Source: Sphingobacteriales bacterium
GTDB taxonomy: Bacteria > Bacteroidota > Bacteroidia > Chitinophagales > Chitinophagaceae
Assembly: GCA_023251235.1 (NCBI GenBank)
Contig: JAHEZE010000008.1
Span: 1 to 40,915, forward strand
Direction of reading: 5' to 3'
DNA length: 40,915 nt
Numbering within the stretch: the stretch's first letter is position 1; each line of letters starts with the position of its first letter. The notes beneath the pieces are model-generated. The model saw nothing but the letters and a program-made list of their open reading frames with translations. It was not told the DNA's origin and ran no database searches. Shown in pieces: positions 33,686-40,915 of the stretch. Both the position numbers and the translations under genes were made by a program.

Positions 33686-35500
33686 TTATTTTTTTAATTG
33701 ATAGAAAACAAGATTTGCTTTTGATTTTCCAATTATTTTTTCTAATTCGTTTAATGATTTTTGTTTAATATTTTTTACTGATTTAAATTCTTTAATCAGA
33801 ATGTCAGAGGTTTCTGTTCCAATTCCTTTAATTCTCTCCAGTTCGTTAGTAAATGTTCCTTTACTTCTTTTCTTACGATGAAAACTTATTCCAAATCGGT
33901 GAACTTCATCACGGATATGCCTGATCAATTTCAGGCTTTTATTGTTCAAAGGAAGTTTAAGAGATTCACGATCGCCTGTAAAGAAGATTTCTTCTTCATT
34001 TTTAGCCAGCCCGATCAATGTTGTTTTGCCGGTTGCATTTAATGAATATAAAGCTTTTGACGCAGCACTTAACTGGCCTTTACCACCATCAATAATTACC
34101 AGCTGAGGCCATGGAAGTTTTTCTTCAATAACTCTTTTATATCGTCTGCTCACAGCTTCTTTCATCGTAGCAAAATCATTAATCCCTTCAACAGTTTTTA
34201 CATTAAAATGCCTGTAATCTTTTTTACTGGGTTCTCCATTTTTGAAACAGACCATTGCTGAGACAGGAAAAGAACCCTGAAAGTTTGAGTTGTCAAAACA
34301 TTCTATATTGATAGGAATATCAGGAAGTTTCAGATCAGCTTGAACTTGTTTGAGTAGGTCCATTTTATCATTTCCCTTTGGTTCAAGCATCAACCTTTGT
34401 TTATTCTTTATTTCTTCAATAAAGTACCGGGCATTTTTTTCGGAAAGGTCCAGCAATTTTTTCTTATCGCCCGCTTTTGGAATTGTAAGGATGATCCCTT
34501 CTTCGGGGTAATGAATCAAGAAAGGAACAATTATCTCTTTTGCATCGCTTTTAAAAGTATCTCTTAACTGTGCAACGGAAGTAGAAAGTATTTCTTCGGG
34601 ACTTTCATCAAGAAAAGTTTCTATGCGGACCGTTTTTGTCTGAACTATTGTTCCGGTTTGAATCATCAGATAATTGATATATGCTTCATTACCATTTTTA
34701 ATGATAAAGAAAACATCCAGGTTAGTCAATTTTTGGTTAGAAATAATTGATTTTGCCTGATAATTTTTTAAAAACTCAATTTTCTTTTTTACGAACTCTG
34801 CATTTTCAAATTCCATTTTATCTACCAGATCATGCATTTGTTTTTTAAAATGGCTGATCACCGGATTCAGGTTCCCTTTTAATAGATTTTTAATCTGTAA
34901 AAGTCCGGTTTCATAATCTTTGTAACTCTGATGTCCTTCACAGGGGCCTTTACAATTGCCTAAGTGATATTCAAGGCAAACTTTGAATTTCTTTTTTTCA
35001 ATGTTTTTGTCTGTCAGGTTTAATGTACAATTCCGAAGAGGAATAGTTTGCTTTATGAAATTAAGAAGTTCTCTTACTTTTTGAACTGAAGTGTAGGGCC
35101 CGAGGTACTCTGATCCATCTTTGATCAACTTTCTGGTCAAAAAGACTCTTGGAAAAGGTTCATTTTTGATTACAATAAAAGGATAGCTCTTATCATCTTT
35201 CAGGTTTATGTTGTACTTCGGTTGAAAATTTTTTATTAATGAATTTTCCAGGAAAAAGGCATCCTGTTCAGAATTCACAATAGTAAATTCAATAAGGTGG
35301 ATACTGCTTACAAGTTCATGGGTTTTATAACTAGATTGTTTTTTGTTAAAGTAAGAACTTACTCTTTTGTGTATGTTTTTTGCTTTGCCAACATATATAA
35401 GTTCATTATCCCTGTTAAAATATTTATAAATACCGGGGTGGCGGGGAATAGTTGAAACAATACGCTGAAATTCGGAATGAGTCATAGTCATCAATAACAA
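33686..35500 (-). CDS. uvrC: Excinuclease ABC subunit C
   Basis: A 604-residue protein, the full UvrC length. An N-terminal GIY-YIG nuclease (HPGIYKYFNRDNELIYVGKAKN, about 20-100) makes the 3' incision. A UVR motif at about 205-240 binds UvrB. The central to C-terminal RNase H-like domain (IECFDNSNFQGS, FNVKTVEGINDFATM, LVIIDGGKGQLSAA) makes the 5' incision, and a helix-hairpin-helix pair (LERIKGIGTETSDILI) closes the protein. The cytoplasmic UvrABC complex performs nucleotide excision repair. Three ATGs are close together (35500, 35491, 35485) and any could be the start. The gene lies 22 nt after a lipoprotein gene on the same strand. Confidence 0.95.
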   Translation of the reverse strand: MLLMTMTHSEFQRIVSTIPRHPGIYKYFNRDNELIYVGKAKNIHKRVSSYFNKKQSSYKTHELVSSIHLIEFTIVNSEQDAFFLENSLIKNFQPKYNINLKDDKSYPFIVIKNEPFPRVFLTRKLIKDGSEYLGPYTSVQKVRELLNFIKQTIPLRNCTLNLTDKNIEKKKFKVCLEYHLGNCKGPCEGHQSYKDYETGLLQIKNLLKGNLNPVISHFKKQMHDLVDKMEFENAEFVKKKIEFLKNYQAKSIISNQKLTNLDVFFIIKNGNEAYINYLMIQTGTIVQTKTVRIETFLDESPEEILSTSVAQLRDTFKSDAKEIIVPFLIHYPEEGIILTIPKAGDKKKLLDLSEKNARYFIEEIKNKQRLMLEPKGNDKMDLLKQVQADLKLPDIPINIECFDNSNFQGSFPVSAMVCFKNGEPSKKDYRHFNVKTVEGINDFATMKEAVSRRYKRVIEEKLPWPQLVIIDGGKGQLSAASKALYSLNATGKTTLIGLAKNEEEIFFTGDRESLKLPLNNKSLKLIRHIRDEVHRFGISFHRKKRSKGTFTNELERIKGIGTETSDILIKEFKSVKNIKQKSLNELEKIIGKSKANLVFYQLKK

Positions 35501-35522
35501 TATGGCGGTTTATTTTATATAG

Positions 35523-36083
35523 TTATTGCCAAGTTATTTTTATCAAACGGATTTTTTCGGGATCATTTTCTTTTTGTATAATTTCCCCAACCTGAAAAAA
35601 TTTATCTATTTGCCAAAAAAGATGCTGTTGTATGGTATCATCTTTTGAAGGGGAAAACCTGTCTATGTAAATACTTTGAACCTTACCACTTGACAGATCA
35701 TTAAGATTGACAATAATGATTTCTTTCTGAATCTCTTGTTTTTCATCTTTCGCGGAATAGATTATGCTTAATGTATTCTGTGCCGCATCAATGATTCTTT
35801 CTTCACTATAATTTCTCAATAGATTTTTTTCTGAAATATCCGGGAGCTCCAGAAATGCCTTAGCATATTCTTTCACATCTTCTCTTTTTAGATATGAAGT
35901 ATCAGTGATGCCATCCCTGGTTACATATTTCATAATCTGGTAATACGAAGTATCCAGGTGATGGATTTGTCCTCTTATAATTGAAGTAGCTGAAATAGCA
36001 GATTCTTCAGGTTTCATTTTTTTTTCTTTGCAGCCAAAAAAATCCACGAAAAAAATTAAAAACAGAATCTGATATTTTTTCAT
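35523..36083 (-). CDS. Putative lipoprotein of unknown function
   Basis: A 186-residue protein with a lipoprotein signal (MKKYQILFLIFFVDFFGC, Cys18 lipidated) and a mixed alpha/beta body. The body includes a segment on resolved steps (YLKREDVKEYAKAFLELPDIS) and YSEERIIDAAQNTLSIIYSA. I do not recognise a family. Lys-Glu-Lys after the cysteine does not suggest retention by an Asp+2-type signal, and in Bacteroidota sorting to the surface cannot be excluded. It precedes uvrC by 22 nt and follows the terminator of the sigma/anti-sigma unit, so it is probably the first gene of a two-gene transcript. Confidence 0.7.
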   Translation of the reverse strand: MKKYQILFLIFFVDFFGCKEKKMKPEESAISATSIIRGQIHHLDTSYYQIMKYVTRDGITDTSYLKREDVKEYAKAFLELPDISEKNLLRNYSEERIIDAAQNTLSIIYSAKDEKQEIQKEIIIVNLNDLSSGKVQSIYIDRFSPSKDDTIQQHLFWQIDKFFQVGEIIQKENDPEKIRLIKITWQ

Positions 36084-36100
36084 GTTATAAATTTAATGGA

Positions 36101-36148
36101 AATCATTTTTAAAAATAATTATCCCGGTAAATAAAATTACCGGGATAA
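36101..36148 (-). terminator. Rho-independent terminator of the sigma/anti-sigma unit
   Basis: A perfect 12-bp stem, TTATCCCGGTAA (36119-36130) with TTACCGGGATAA (36137-36148), has a 6-nt loop. On the minus strand it runs into TTATTTTTAAAAA. It lies 28 nt after the stop of the trans-envelope protein gene. Confidence 0.85.
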
Positions 36149-36176
36149 CATTAGAAAAGGAGGCAGTTAAGTTTGG

Positions 36177-37583
36177 TTACTTTTTCTTATTTATTGAGGC
36201 TCCTACTTTAAAGCCAACCGCAAAAAGGTTTTCTTTTACGGGGTAAACACTCACGAAACTTGATAAATGCTGATAACGGGCATGAGGTCCTATTTGCCAT
36301 TTTATTTTTCCGGTTGAATAAGATACAAAAGCCTCAAAACCTGAACTGAAATTCCAACGGCGCATTAAATCCGGATACTTGGCGTAGTTTTTATAATCGC
36401 TTGAAATCATATAAGCCCGGTCGCCAATAACATAAGTAGGCTGGACAGTTGCACTGATTCCCCAATTAATTTTTCTTATTTTACCAAGAATAACTTCTGC
36501 TCCAATTGGCATAGCAACCTGGAAATAAAAGTTCTCTATCCATTTTGGATTGTAACCGTTAAAATTGCGAAAATTACTTAGCGAGGATAAAGAATCTGTT
36601 CTATACCTGCCATTAACTGCAACAGTAGCAATTTCAGTAGAATAAGAATAGGCTTTTATATCGTACCGGTTAATATTGAATTGCAACCCAGTTTTTAATG
36701 AAACGCCATTAAAAAGTTTATATCGTCCTTCAAGGCCAAATTCAAACCCTATAGCAGGTTTATGTTTCACCAAATTATTTACATCCACCTGAATATATCC
36801 AAAAGAACCGTTTAAATAGGATCTTTTATTTTCTGTTAATGTCCGGTAGCTGAAGGTAGGAGTGAGATAAAACTGTGCAGTGAGCTTTGCATGTTTTTTT
36901 GTTGTTTGAATCGCAGCATCTTTAGAAGAAATTGCCAGGATTTCATTATAAACCTGATTAGTAGAGTTTATTTTATCATCAATCTTTACAGAAGGAATTT
37001 GAATTTCCTGACCCGATTTAAATTCGACAGCAAGATTTTCTTCCTTATTAATTTCAGGAATGTCCAAAGTTGTTTTTGGAGTTAATGTATAATGATTATT
37101 TTTAGAATTTTCAGATATAGTTACTAATTCAGAAGCAAGATGAACTTGTTTACTATTTACTTCCTGAGAAGCGGATGGAATAGCTTTTGGTTGAATCTTG
37201 TTAAGATGATAATCATTCGGGGATGTTTTAATAAAAGCTGGGGCTACAGCAATATTCTTTCTAACATTTTCAGGCTCTGTTTTTGAAATAGTGGTTTCTT
37301 TATTTAAGAAATTTAATTTTTGTGAAAGCTCATTTTCCTTGGTAGTTAAATTAGTATTATTGACAATCTGTTCCTTTTCATGATTGTTGTTTGAAACATA
37401 AAGAGAAATAATGGTAGCGGTAATTAAAAGCATAGATAATGTTGTAATACCATACCATTTGCGGCGGCTATGTAAAGCTGAGTCAATACCTTTCCAGACC
37501 TTCTCCGAAGGGTACATCCGGTATTGATTGGCATTATCTCTTAAAAGCCTTTCAAAATCCTCATTATGAAATTGTCTATCCAT
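36177..37583 (-). CDS. Trans-envelope anti-sigma-like protein (Dma-type): inner-membrane anchor plus outer-membrane barrel
   Basis: A 468-residue protein with an unusual layout. Residues 1-41 are a charged cytoplasmic segment with PSEKVWKGIDSALHSRRKW, an amphipathic helix like those of short anti-sigma domains. Residues 44-63 form one membrane helix. Residues 64 to about 230 are a polar, Asn/Lys/Thr-rich linker. From about 231 to the end, alternating strands with aromatic pairs (LTAQFYLTPTFSYR, PAIGFEFGLEGRYKLF, QIGPHARYQH, FAVGFKVGASI) read as an 8-10-stranded outer-membrane barrel. One chain would thus touch the cytoplasm, inner membrane and outer membrane. This matches the dual membrane-spanning anti-sigma (Dma) family described in Bacteroides thetaiotaomicron. 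The ECF sigma gene lies 29 nt upstream, which supports the pairing. Confidence 0.75.
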   Translation of the reverse strand: MDRQFHNEDFERLLRDNANQYRMYPSEKVWKGIDSALHSRRKWYGITTLSMLLITATIISLYVSNNNHEKEQIVNNTNLTTKENELSQKLNFLNKETTISKTEPENVRKNIAVAPAFIKTSPNDYHLNKIQPKAIPSASQEVNSKQVHLASELVTISENSKNNHYTLTPKTTLDIPEINKEENLAVEFKSGQEIQIPSVKIDDKINSTNQVYNEILAISSKDAAIQTTKKHAKLTAQFYLTPTFSYRTLTENKRSYLNGSFGYIQVDVNNLVKHKPAIGFEFGLEGRYKLFNGVSLKTGLQFNINRYDIKAYSYSTEIATVAVNGRYRTDSLSSLSNFRNFNGYNPKWIENFYFQVAMPIGAEVILGKIRKINWGISATVQPTYVIGDRAYMISSDYKNYAKYPDLMRRWNFSSGFEAFVSYSTGKIKWQIGPHARYQHLSSFVSVYPVKENLFAVGFKVGASINKKK

Positions 37584-37612
37584 AAACCAGTCAGTAATTT
37601 AGGGTACGTTTT

Positions 37613-38194
37613 TTATCTTTTGCCAGCCATAGCAATCAATTCAAAACGTTGCTTTGGCTTTTGTAAAATCTTTTTTCTGATCAGAATATCTTCCAGCATT
37701 GCCTTTGCTCTTGTATACTGGCTCCTGCTTGTGCTTTCTTCAATATCCAGCATTTGAGCTATTTCACGGTGATTATAGCCCTCCACTGCATAAAGATTAA
37801 GAACAGTTCTGTATCCCATTGGCAACATTCGAATGCATTCAACCACCTGCTTTGCCTGAATAATAGATGAAACACTTTCTTCTCTTACCTGTACTCCTGT
37901 TGCGTGAATTATCTCTACACTTTCATTGAACTTCTTATTTTTTTTCAGGATGTTAATGCAGGTATGAACTATGATTTTTCTAATCCAGCCTTCAAAAGCT
38001 CCTCTTTTTTCAAATGTGTGAATTTGTAAAAAGACCTTAATAAATCCTTCCTGCAACATATCCTCGGCATCTTCGCGGTTATGGGCGAAACGATAACAAA
38101 CCGCCAGCATTTTAGGGCTGTATTTATTATACAATTCCCTTTGTGATGCAGTGTCATTCTGTAAACATCCCAACAATATGGCTTCCTCCGTCAT
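37613..38194 (-). CDS. ECF-type RNA polymerase sigma factor
   Basis: A 193-residue sigma-70 family protein. Region 2 (LYNKYSPKMLAVCYRFAHNREDAEDMLQEGFIKVF) carries the DAED core-binding pattern. It ends in the GWIRKIIVHTCIN segment, and region 4 (LPMGYRTVLNLYAVEGYNHREIAQMLDIEESTSRSQ) is the -35 reader. There is no region 3, as expected for ECF factors. It should direct RNA polymerase to a small envelope-related regulon and be held inactive by the trans-envelope protein encoded 29 nt downstream. Autoregulation is likely, but no confident promoter is visible in the 133-nt gap before it. Confidence 0.92.
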   Translation of the reverse strand: MTEEAILLGCLQNDTASQRELYNKYSPKMLAVCYRFAHNREDAEDMLQEGFIKVFLQIHTFEKRGAFEGWIRKIIVHTCINILKKNKKFNESVEIIHATGVQVREESVSSIIQAKQVVECIRMLPMGYRTVLNLYAVEGYNHREIAQMLDIEESTSRSQYTRAKAMLEDILIRKKILQKPKQRFELIAMAGKR

Positions 38195-38277
38195 AATCGC
38201 CGTTTGGTTGCCTGTAATTTAGACAATTTTTGAATTAAGTTGCTGCACGACACAGTAAAATTTAAAAACTAAAATGT

Positions 38278-38320
38278 CTCTTTTTCGGAAATCCGGAAAT
38301 CCACCAGAGAAAAGAGGCTT
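38278..38320 (-). terminator. Weak candidate terminator after the heme-type receptor
   Basis: On the minus strand CTCTTTTC can pair with GAAAAAGAG (one bulged A) around a loop of about 23 nt containing two copies of GGATTTCC. ACATTTTAG follows. The stem is AT-rich and the loop long, so confidence is low. Confidence 0.3.
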
Positions 38321-38327
38321 TTTAGGT

Positions 38328-40547
38328 TTAAAAAGCTGTTCTGACTGCTATAATAAAATTTCTACCCGGAGCGGAAAAACCTGAAGCAAAATATCTATAG
38401 TTACGATCAAAAATATTTTCAATAGCAAACTGAATCTGTGTTTTTGGGGTAATGTTGTAATTACTTCTCCAGTTTAAAGTGAACCAGGAAGGCATTCCAT
38501 CAGGAGTAGCATACTGACCATTATCCTCCCCATCCGGGTTATAATCTTTTATTTTTTTCCAGCCATTGTAAAAAGCAAATAGTTCTGCGTAAAATTTATC
38601 TTTTTTAAAATTAATTCCTGATTTACCATAAAAAGGAGGAATATGATCCAGCGGAACATTTTCGCCTGTGAACTTTTTGTAGCGGCCATAAGTATAAGTT
38701 AAAGCACTGTAAAAAGTGAATTGATCAGAAAAATCTATTGAAATGTTTGAACTGAAACCGGCAACATATGCATGATTACGATTTTGGTTTGCCAGCACCT
38801 GACTCATTACTCCATTGTATAAAATTGAATCATTACCGTTCAATTGAAAAGGTGCTTTTACCAATGCATTCTTGAAAAGTGTATAGAAACCCATCAATTC
38901 AAATTTTACTTTATCAGCAAAGGATTTATTCATTCCTAATTCTATATTATATGTCCTTTCCGGTTTTATATCCGGATTGGAAACAACGATTTGCTTTGCA
39001 CTGGTACTGCTTTCAAAAATCTTGCTCAGATCATCAATATTGGGTGCCCTGAAACCAGAGGAAAGATTTATAGTGAGTCTTAAATCTTTTTCTGCCAGAT
39101 ATACTAATCCAAGATTACCCGTAACAGCAACATTATTCTGGTCAATAGAAGTATAAGGCAGATTAAAGAATGAGTTATCTGCAATTGTACTATGAAGAGA
39201 GACGAATTGAAAGCGGAGTCCGTCGTTTAGCAATAATTTATCATTTTTAATTTTATATATATGCTGTGCAAAGAGTCCGAAATAGTTCATATTATTTTTT
39301 CCATTCGGATAACGGGTGTCTAACGGCGAAACAGTTCCGGTAAGTTGATTAGTTCTGGTAGCAACAGATTTTAGATTATTAAACTGACCATCTGTGCCAA
39401 ATGTCAATTCATTCTTATTCCATTTTTTTCTTGCATCAATATTAAAACCCCAGATTTTTAAATGTTCTTTTCTGCTGTCAAAGCGGTCATATCTTCTGTA
39501 TTCTCTTGTCTGGCGGCTTTCTACTATATCCTGATAATTAATATTTGCAGAAATTTCATCAGCAAAACCTGCTTTTAATACACTCAGCTGGTATGAGGCC
39601 AAATTTCTTTTTTGTGGACCATAATACCATTCGGCATACCGGAGTGTTGTACCTGTACTTCCGCCAAAATTCTTTTTATCCTGCAGACGGTCATACCTGG
39701 GAACATTGTTTGAGTTGGACAACTGTAAATTAAGTTGATGAGATATTTTATCACTTTGTTTATAAACAAATTTCTGTGTAATGTCCCATTGTTTATAGCC
39801 TGAAAATTCCTGGATATTTTTATTGGTATTTACAATCACGTTATCAATGCCACTTTGTATACTTACTAATGAATCTCTTCTTCCAAAAGCCGGATATTTA
39901 TCGGGATATTTACTTCCCATCTTCATATCGCCAAAATTGCTAAACGTATAAGATTGCAGCCATGCAAATTTTTTACCACCAATGCTCAGATCAAAATGTG
40001 TTGTTTTTTCATTGTTTGCTGAACTATATCGGCCAAACAAACTACCTGTTGTCAGAATTTTATTTGTTACAGAAAACTTTGGAGATTTAGTTCTGAAACT
40101 GACCACACCACCTAATGCATCGCTTCCATAAATGGTGGAGGAAGGGCCATAAAGTACTTCCACGCTTTCCAGCATGTTTTGATCAATAGTTATTATATTC
40201 TGTAAGTGACCGGAACGGTAAATGGCGTTGTTCATCCTGATACCATCCACCACCAATAAAACCCGGCTGGCTTCAAATCCACGCAGTACAGGACTGCTGC
40301 CACCTTGCTGACTCTTTTGCACAAAAATGTTTCCTGTACTTATTAATAAATCTCCTGAATTCTGAGTATTTACCTGAGCGATAAGCTTACTGTTTATTAC
40401 ATCAATCTTCTGGGCAAGATTTTTTTTCTTTTCAGCGAATTTGTTGGCATATACTATTACTTCCCCCAGGTTTTTTGTTGTGTCTTCCTGGGCCATTATT
40501 GAAAATGACATAAGCAGCAATACTGCGCTAATGATAATTCTATTCAT
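38328..40547 (-). CDS. TonB-dependent receptor, heme/hemoprotein type (HmuR-like)
   Basis: A 739-residue outer-membrane receptor. The signal peptide (MNRIIISAVLLLMSFSIMAQ) precedes LGEVIVYANKF, a TonB-box-like segment. The plug has SPVLRGFEASRVLLVVDGIRMN and VEVLYGPSSTIYGSDALGGVV. In the barrel, FRAPN and NPDIKPE match the FRAP and NPDL/NPNL boxes of heme and hemoglobin receptors. Heme or a hemoprotein is therefore the best substrate guess, with siderophores as the alternative. A small gene running off the window lies 50 nt upstream, with an 11-bp inverted repeat in between. No SusD-like partner is present. Confidence 0.85.
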   Translation of the reverse strand: MNRIIISAVLLLMSFSIMAQEDTTKNLGEVIVYANKFAEKKKNLAQKIDVINSKLIAQVNTQNSGDLLISTGNIFVQKSQQGGSSPVLRGFEASRVLLVVDGIRMNNAIYRSGHLQNIITIDQNMLESVEVLYGPSSTIYGSDALGGVVSFRTKSPKFSVTNKILTTGSLFGRYSSANNEKTTHFDLSIGGKKFAWLQSYTFSNFGDMKMGSKYPDKYPAFGRRDSLVSIQSGIDNVIVNTNKNIQEFSGYKQWDITQKFVYKQSDKISHQLNLQLSNSNNVPRYDRLQDKKNFGGSTGTTLRYAEWYYGPQKRNLASYQLSVLKAGFADEISANINYQDIVESRQTREYRRYDRFDSRKEHLKIWGFNIDARKKWNKNELTFGTDGQFNNLKSVATRTNQLTGTVSPLDTRYPNGKNNMNYFGLFAQHIYKIKNDKLLLNDGLRFQFVSLHSTIADNSFFNLPYTSIDQNNVAVTGNLGLVYLAEKDLRLTINLSSGFRAPNIDDLSKIFESSTSAKQIVVSNPDIKPERTYNIELGMNKSFADKVKFELMGFYTLFKNALVKAPFQLNGNDSILYNGVMSQVLANQNRNHAYVAGFSSNISIDFSDQFTFYSALTYTYGRYKKFTGENVPLDHIPPFYGKSGINFKKDKFYAELFAFYNGWKKIKDYNPDGEDNGQYATPDGMPSWFTLNWRSNYNITPKTQIQFAIENIFDRNYRYFASGFSAPGRNFIIAVRTAF

Positions 40548-40555
40548 GATAATTA

Positions 40556-40602
40556 TTTGATTACAGTTAGTAAAATTGTTAAACTATATTTCTGTAATCA
40601 AA
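40556..40602. promoter_or_regulatory. 11-bp inverted repeat upstream of the heme-type receptor
   Basis: TTTGATTACAG (40556-40566) and CTGTAATCAAA (40592-40602) are perfect inverted copies with a 25-nt AT-rich spacer. One arm overlaps the stop codon of the upstream gene and the other ends 9 nt before the receptor start codon. It could be a protein-binding operator or an mRNA hairpin over the translation start. Confidence 0.5.
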
Positions 40603-40915
40603 CTTGCGGAGGTGGTGTCGGGATAGTTTTAAACTGAGAAATTATATTGGAAGAGTTACGGCAATATTCATATTCTTTAGAATCATTAATAGCAATATTT
40701 ACATCATGATTCTCCGGGGATATTAACTGGAGTAATTGAAATATCTGAACTAACAGGCGATTGCCGGATTCATTATTTGGCTTCGTGCTGCTTTCTATTT
40801 GTTTGACGAGGACAGTTTCATCATCATCAAAAAGTCCTTTAAAAAAATAAAGTCCATTTTCAACCGAATAAGATTTTACATCAAACATTTTTCCATATAC
40901 CAGAATTTCTTTTCC
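40598..40915 (-). CDS. C-terminal part of a small conserved protein upstream of the receptor (partial)
   Basis: The frame is open to the right edge of the window, so the Met at 40888 is probably internal. The nine upstream codons read GKEILVYGK, giving GKEILVYGKMFDVKSYSVEN. This resembles the 'GKMYDV' segment of small secreted proteins that often precede TonB-dependent receptors in Bacteroidota. The C-terminus is TIPTPPPQV. No catalytic motif is visible. Because it is 50 nt upstream of a heme-type receptor on the same strand, it may share the transcript. The N-terminus, and hence any signal peptide, lies outside the window. Confidence 0.6.
   Translation of the reverse strand, partial: GKEILVYGKMFDVKSYSVENGLYFFKGLFDDDETVLVKQIESSTKPNNESGNRLLVQIFQLLQLISPENHDVNIAINDSKEYEYCRNSSNIISQFKTIPTPPPQV

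Overview
The window reads as a chromosomal segment of an AT-rich Bacteroidota bacterium, most likely a Chitinophagaceae-type member (class inferred, not proven). The evidence is a gldK-gldL-gldM-gldN (type IX secretion/gliding) cluster, three TonB-dependent receptors, a DUF4271-HemD pair, an ECF sigma factor paired with a dual-membrane anti-sigma-like protein, TAnnTTTG-type -7 promoter boxes, and almost no Shine-Dalgarno signals. Gene density is high. I see no phage, insertion sequence, CRISPR array or plasmid origin.

Region 1 (1-8084) is a surface-polysaccharide block: the tail of a glycosyltransferase, a zinc-ribbon methyltransferase, a polytopic membrane protein on the opposite strand (possible polymerase), an asparagine-synthase-type amidotransferase, a NodB-like deacetylase, a formyltransferase, a GT4 glycosyltransferase and a PHP-type tyrosine phosphatase. 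The last four are tightly spaced or overlapping and form one operon. Idi (isoprenoid isomerase) follows.

Region 2 (8671-14709) lies on the minus strand. A cobalamin riboswitch leads a BtuB-like receptor, then a MarC-family protein, a tRNA-Arg(CCG), a small GIY-YIG ORF that starts 14 nt after the tRNA, and a second tRNA-Arg-like sequence. That second copy is broken by a 28-nt insertion in its D-loop and has a decayed acceptor stem. Another TonB-dependent receptor lies further upstream.

Region 3 (14761-28354) is mostly plus strand: an APC permease coupled to a PLP trans-sulfuration enzyme, a TolC plus HlyD efflux pair without its pump, GpsA, HemW (minus), an Omp85/TamA-like protein, DUF4271-HemD, and a YyaL-type thioredoxin-domain protein. 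Two clear rho-independent terminators mark the ends of units.

Region 4 (28482-33481) is the gldKLMN core of the type IX secretion machine, with its own promoter and terminator.

Region 5 (33686-40915, minus) holds uvrC with an upstream lipoprotein gene, then an ECF sigma factor with a Dma-like trans-envelope anti-sigma factor and a strong terminator, then a heme-type TonB receptor preceded by a gene running off the window edge. An 11-bp inverted repeat sits between those last two.

The places most worth a second look are the tRNA-Arg / GIY-YIG / split tRNA-Arg arrangement at 9186-9604 and the sigma/trans-envelope anti-sigma pair at 36177-38194.
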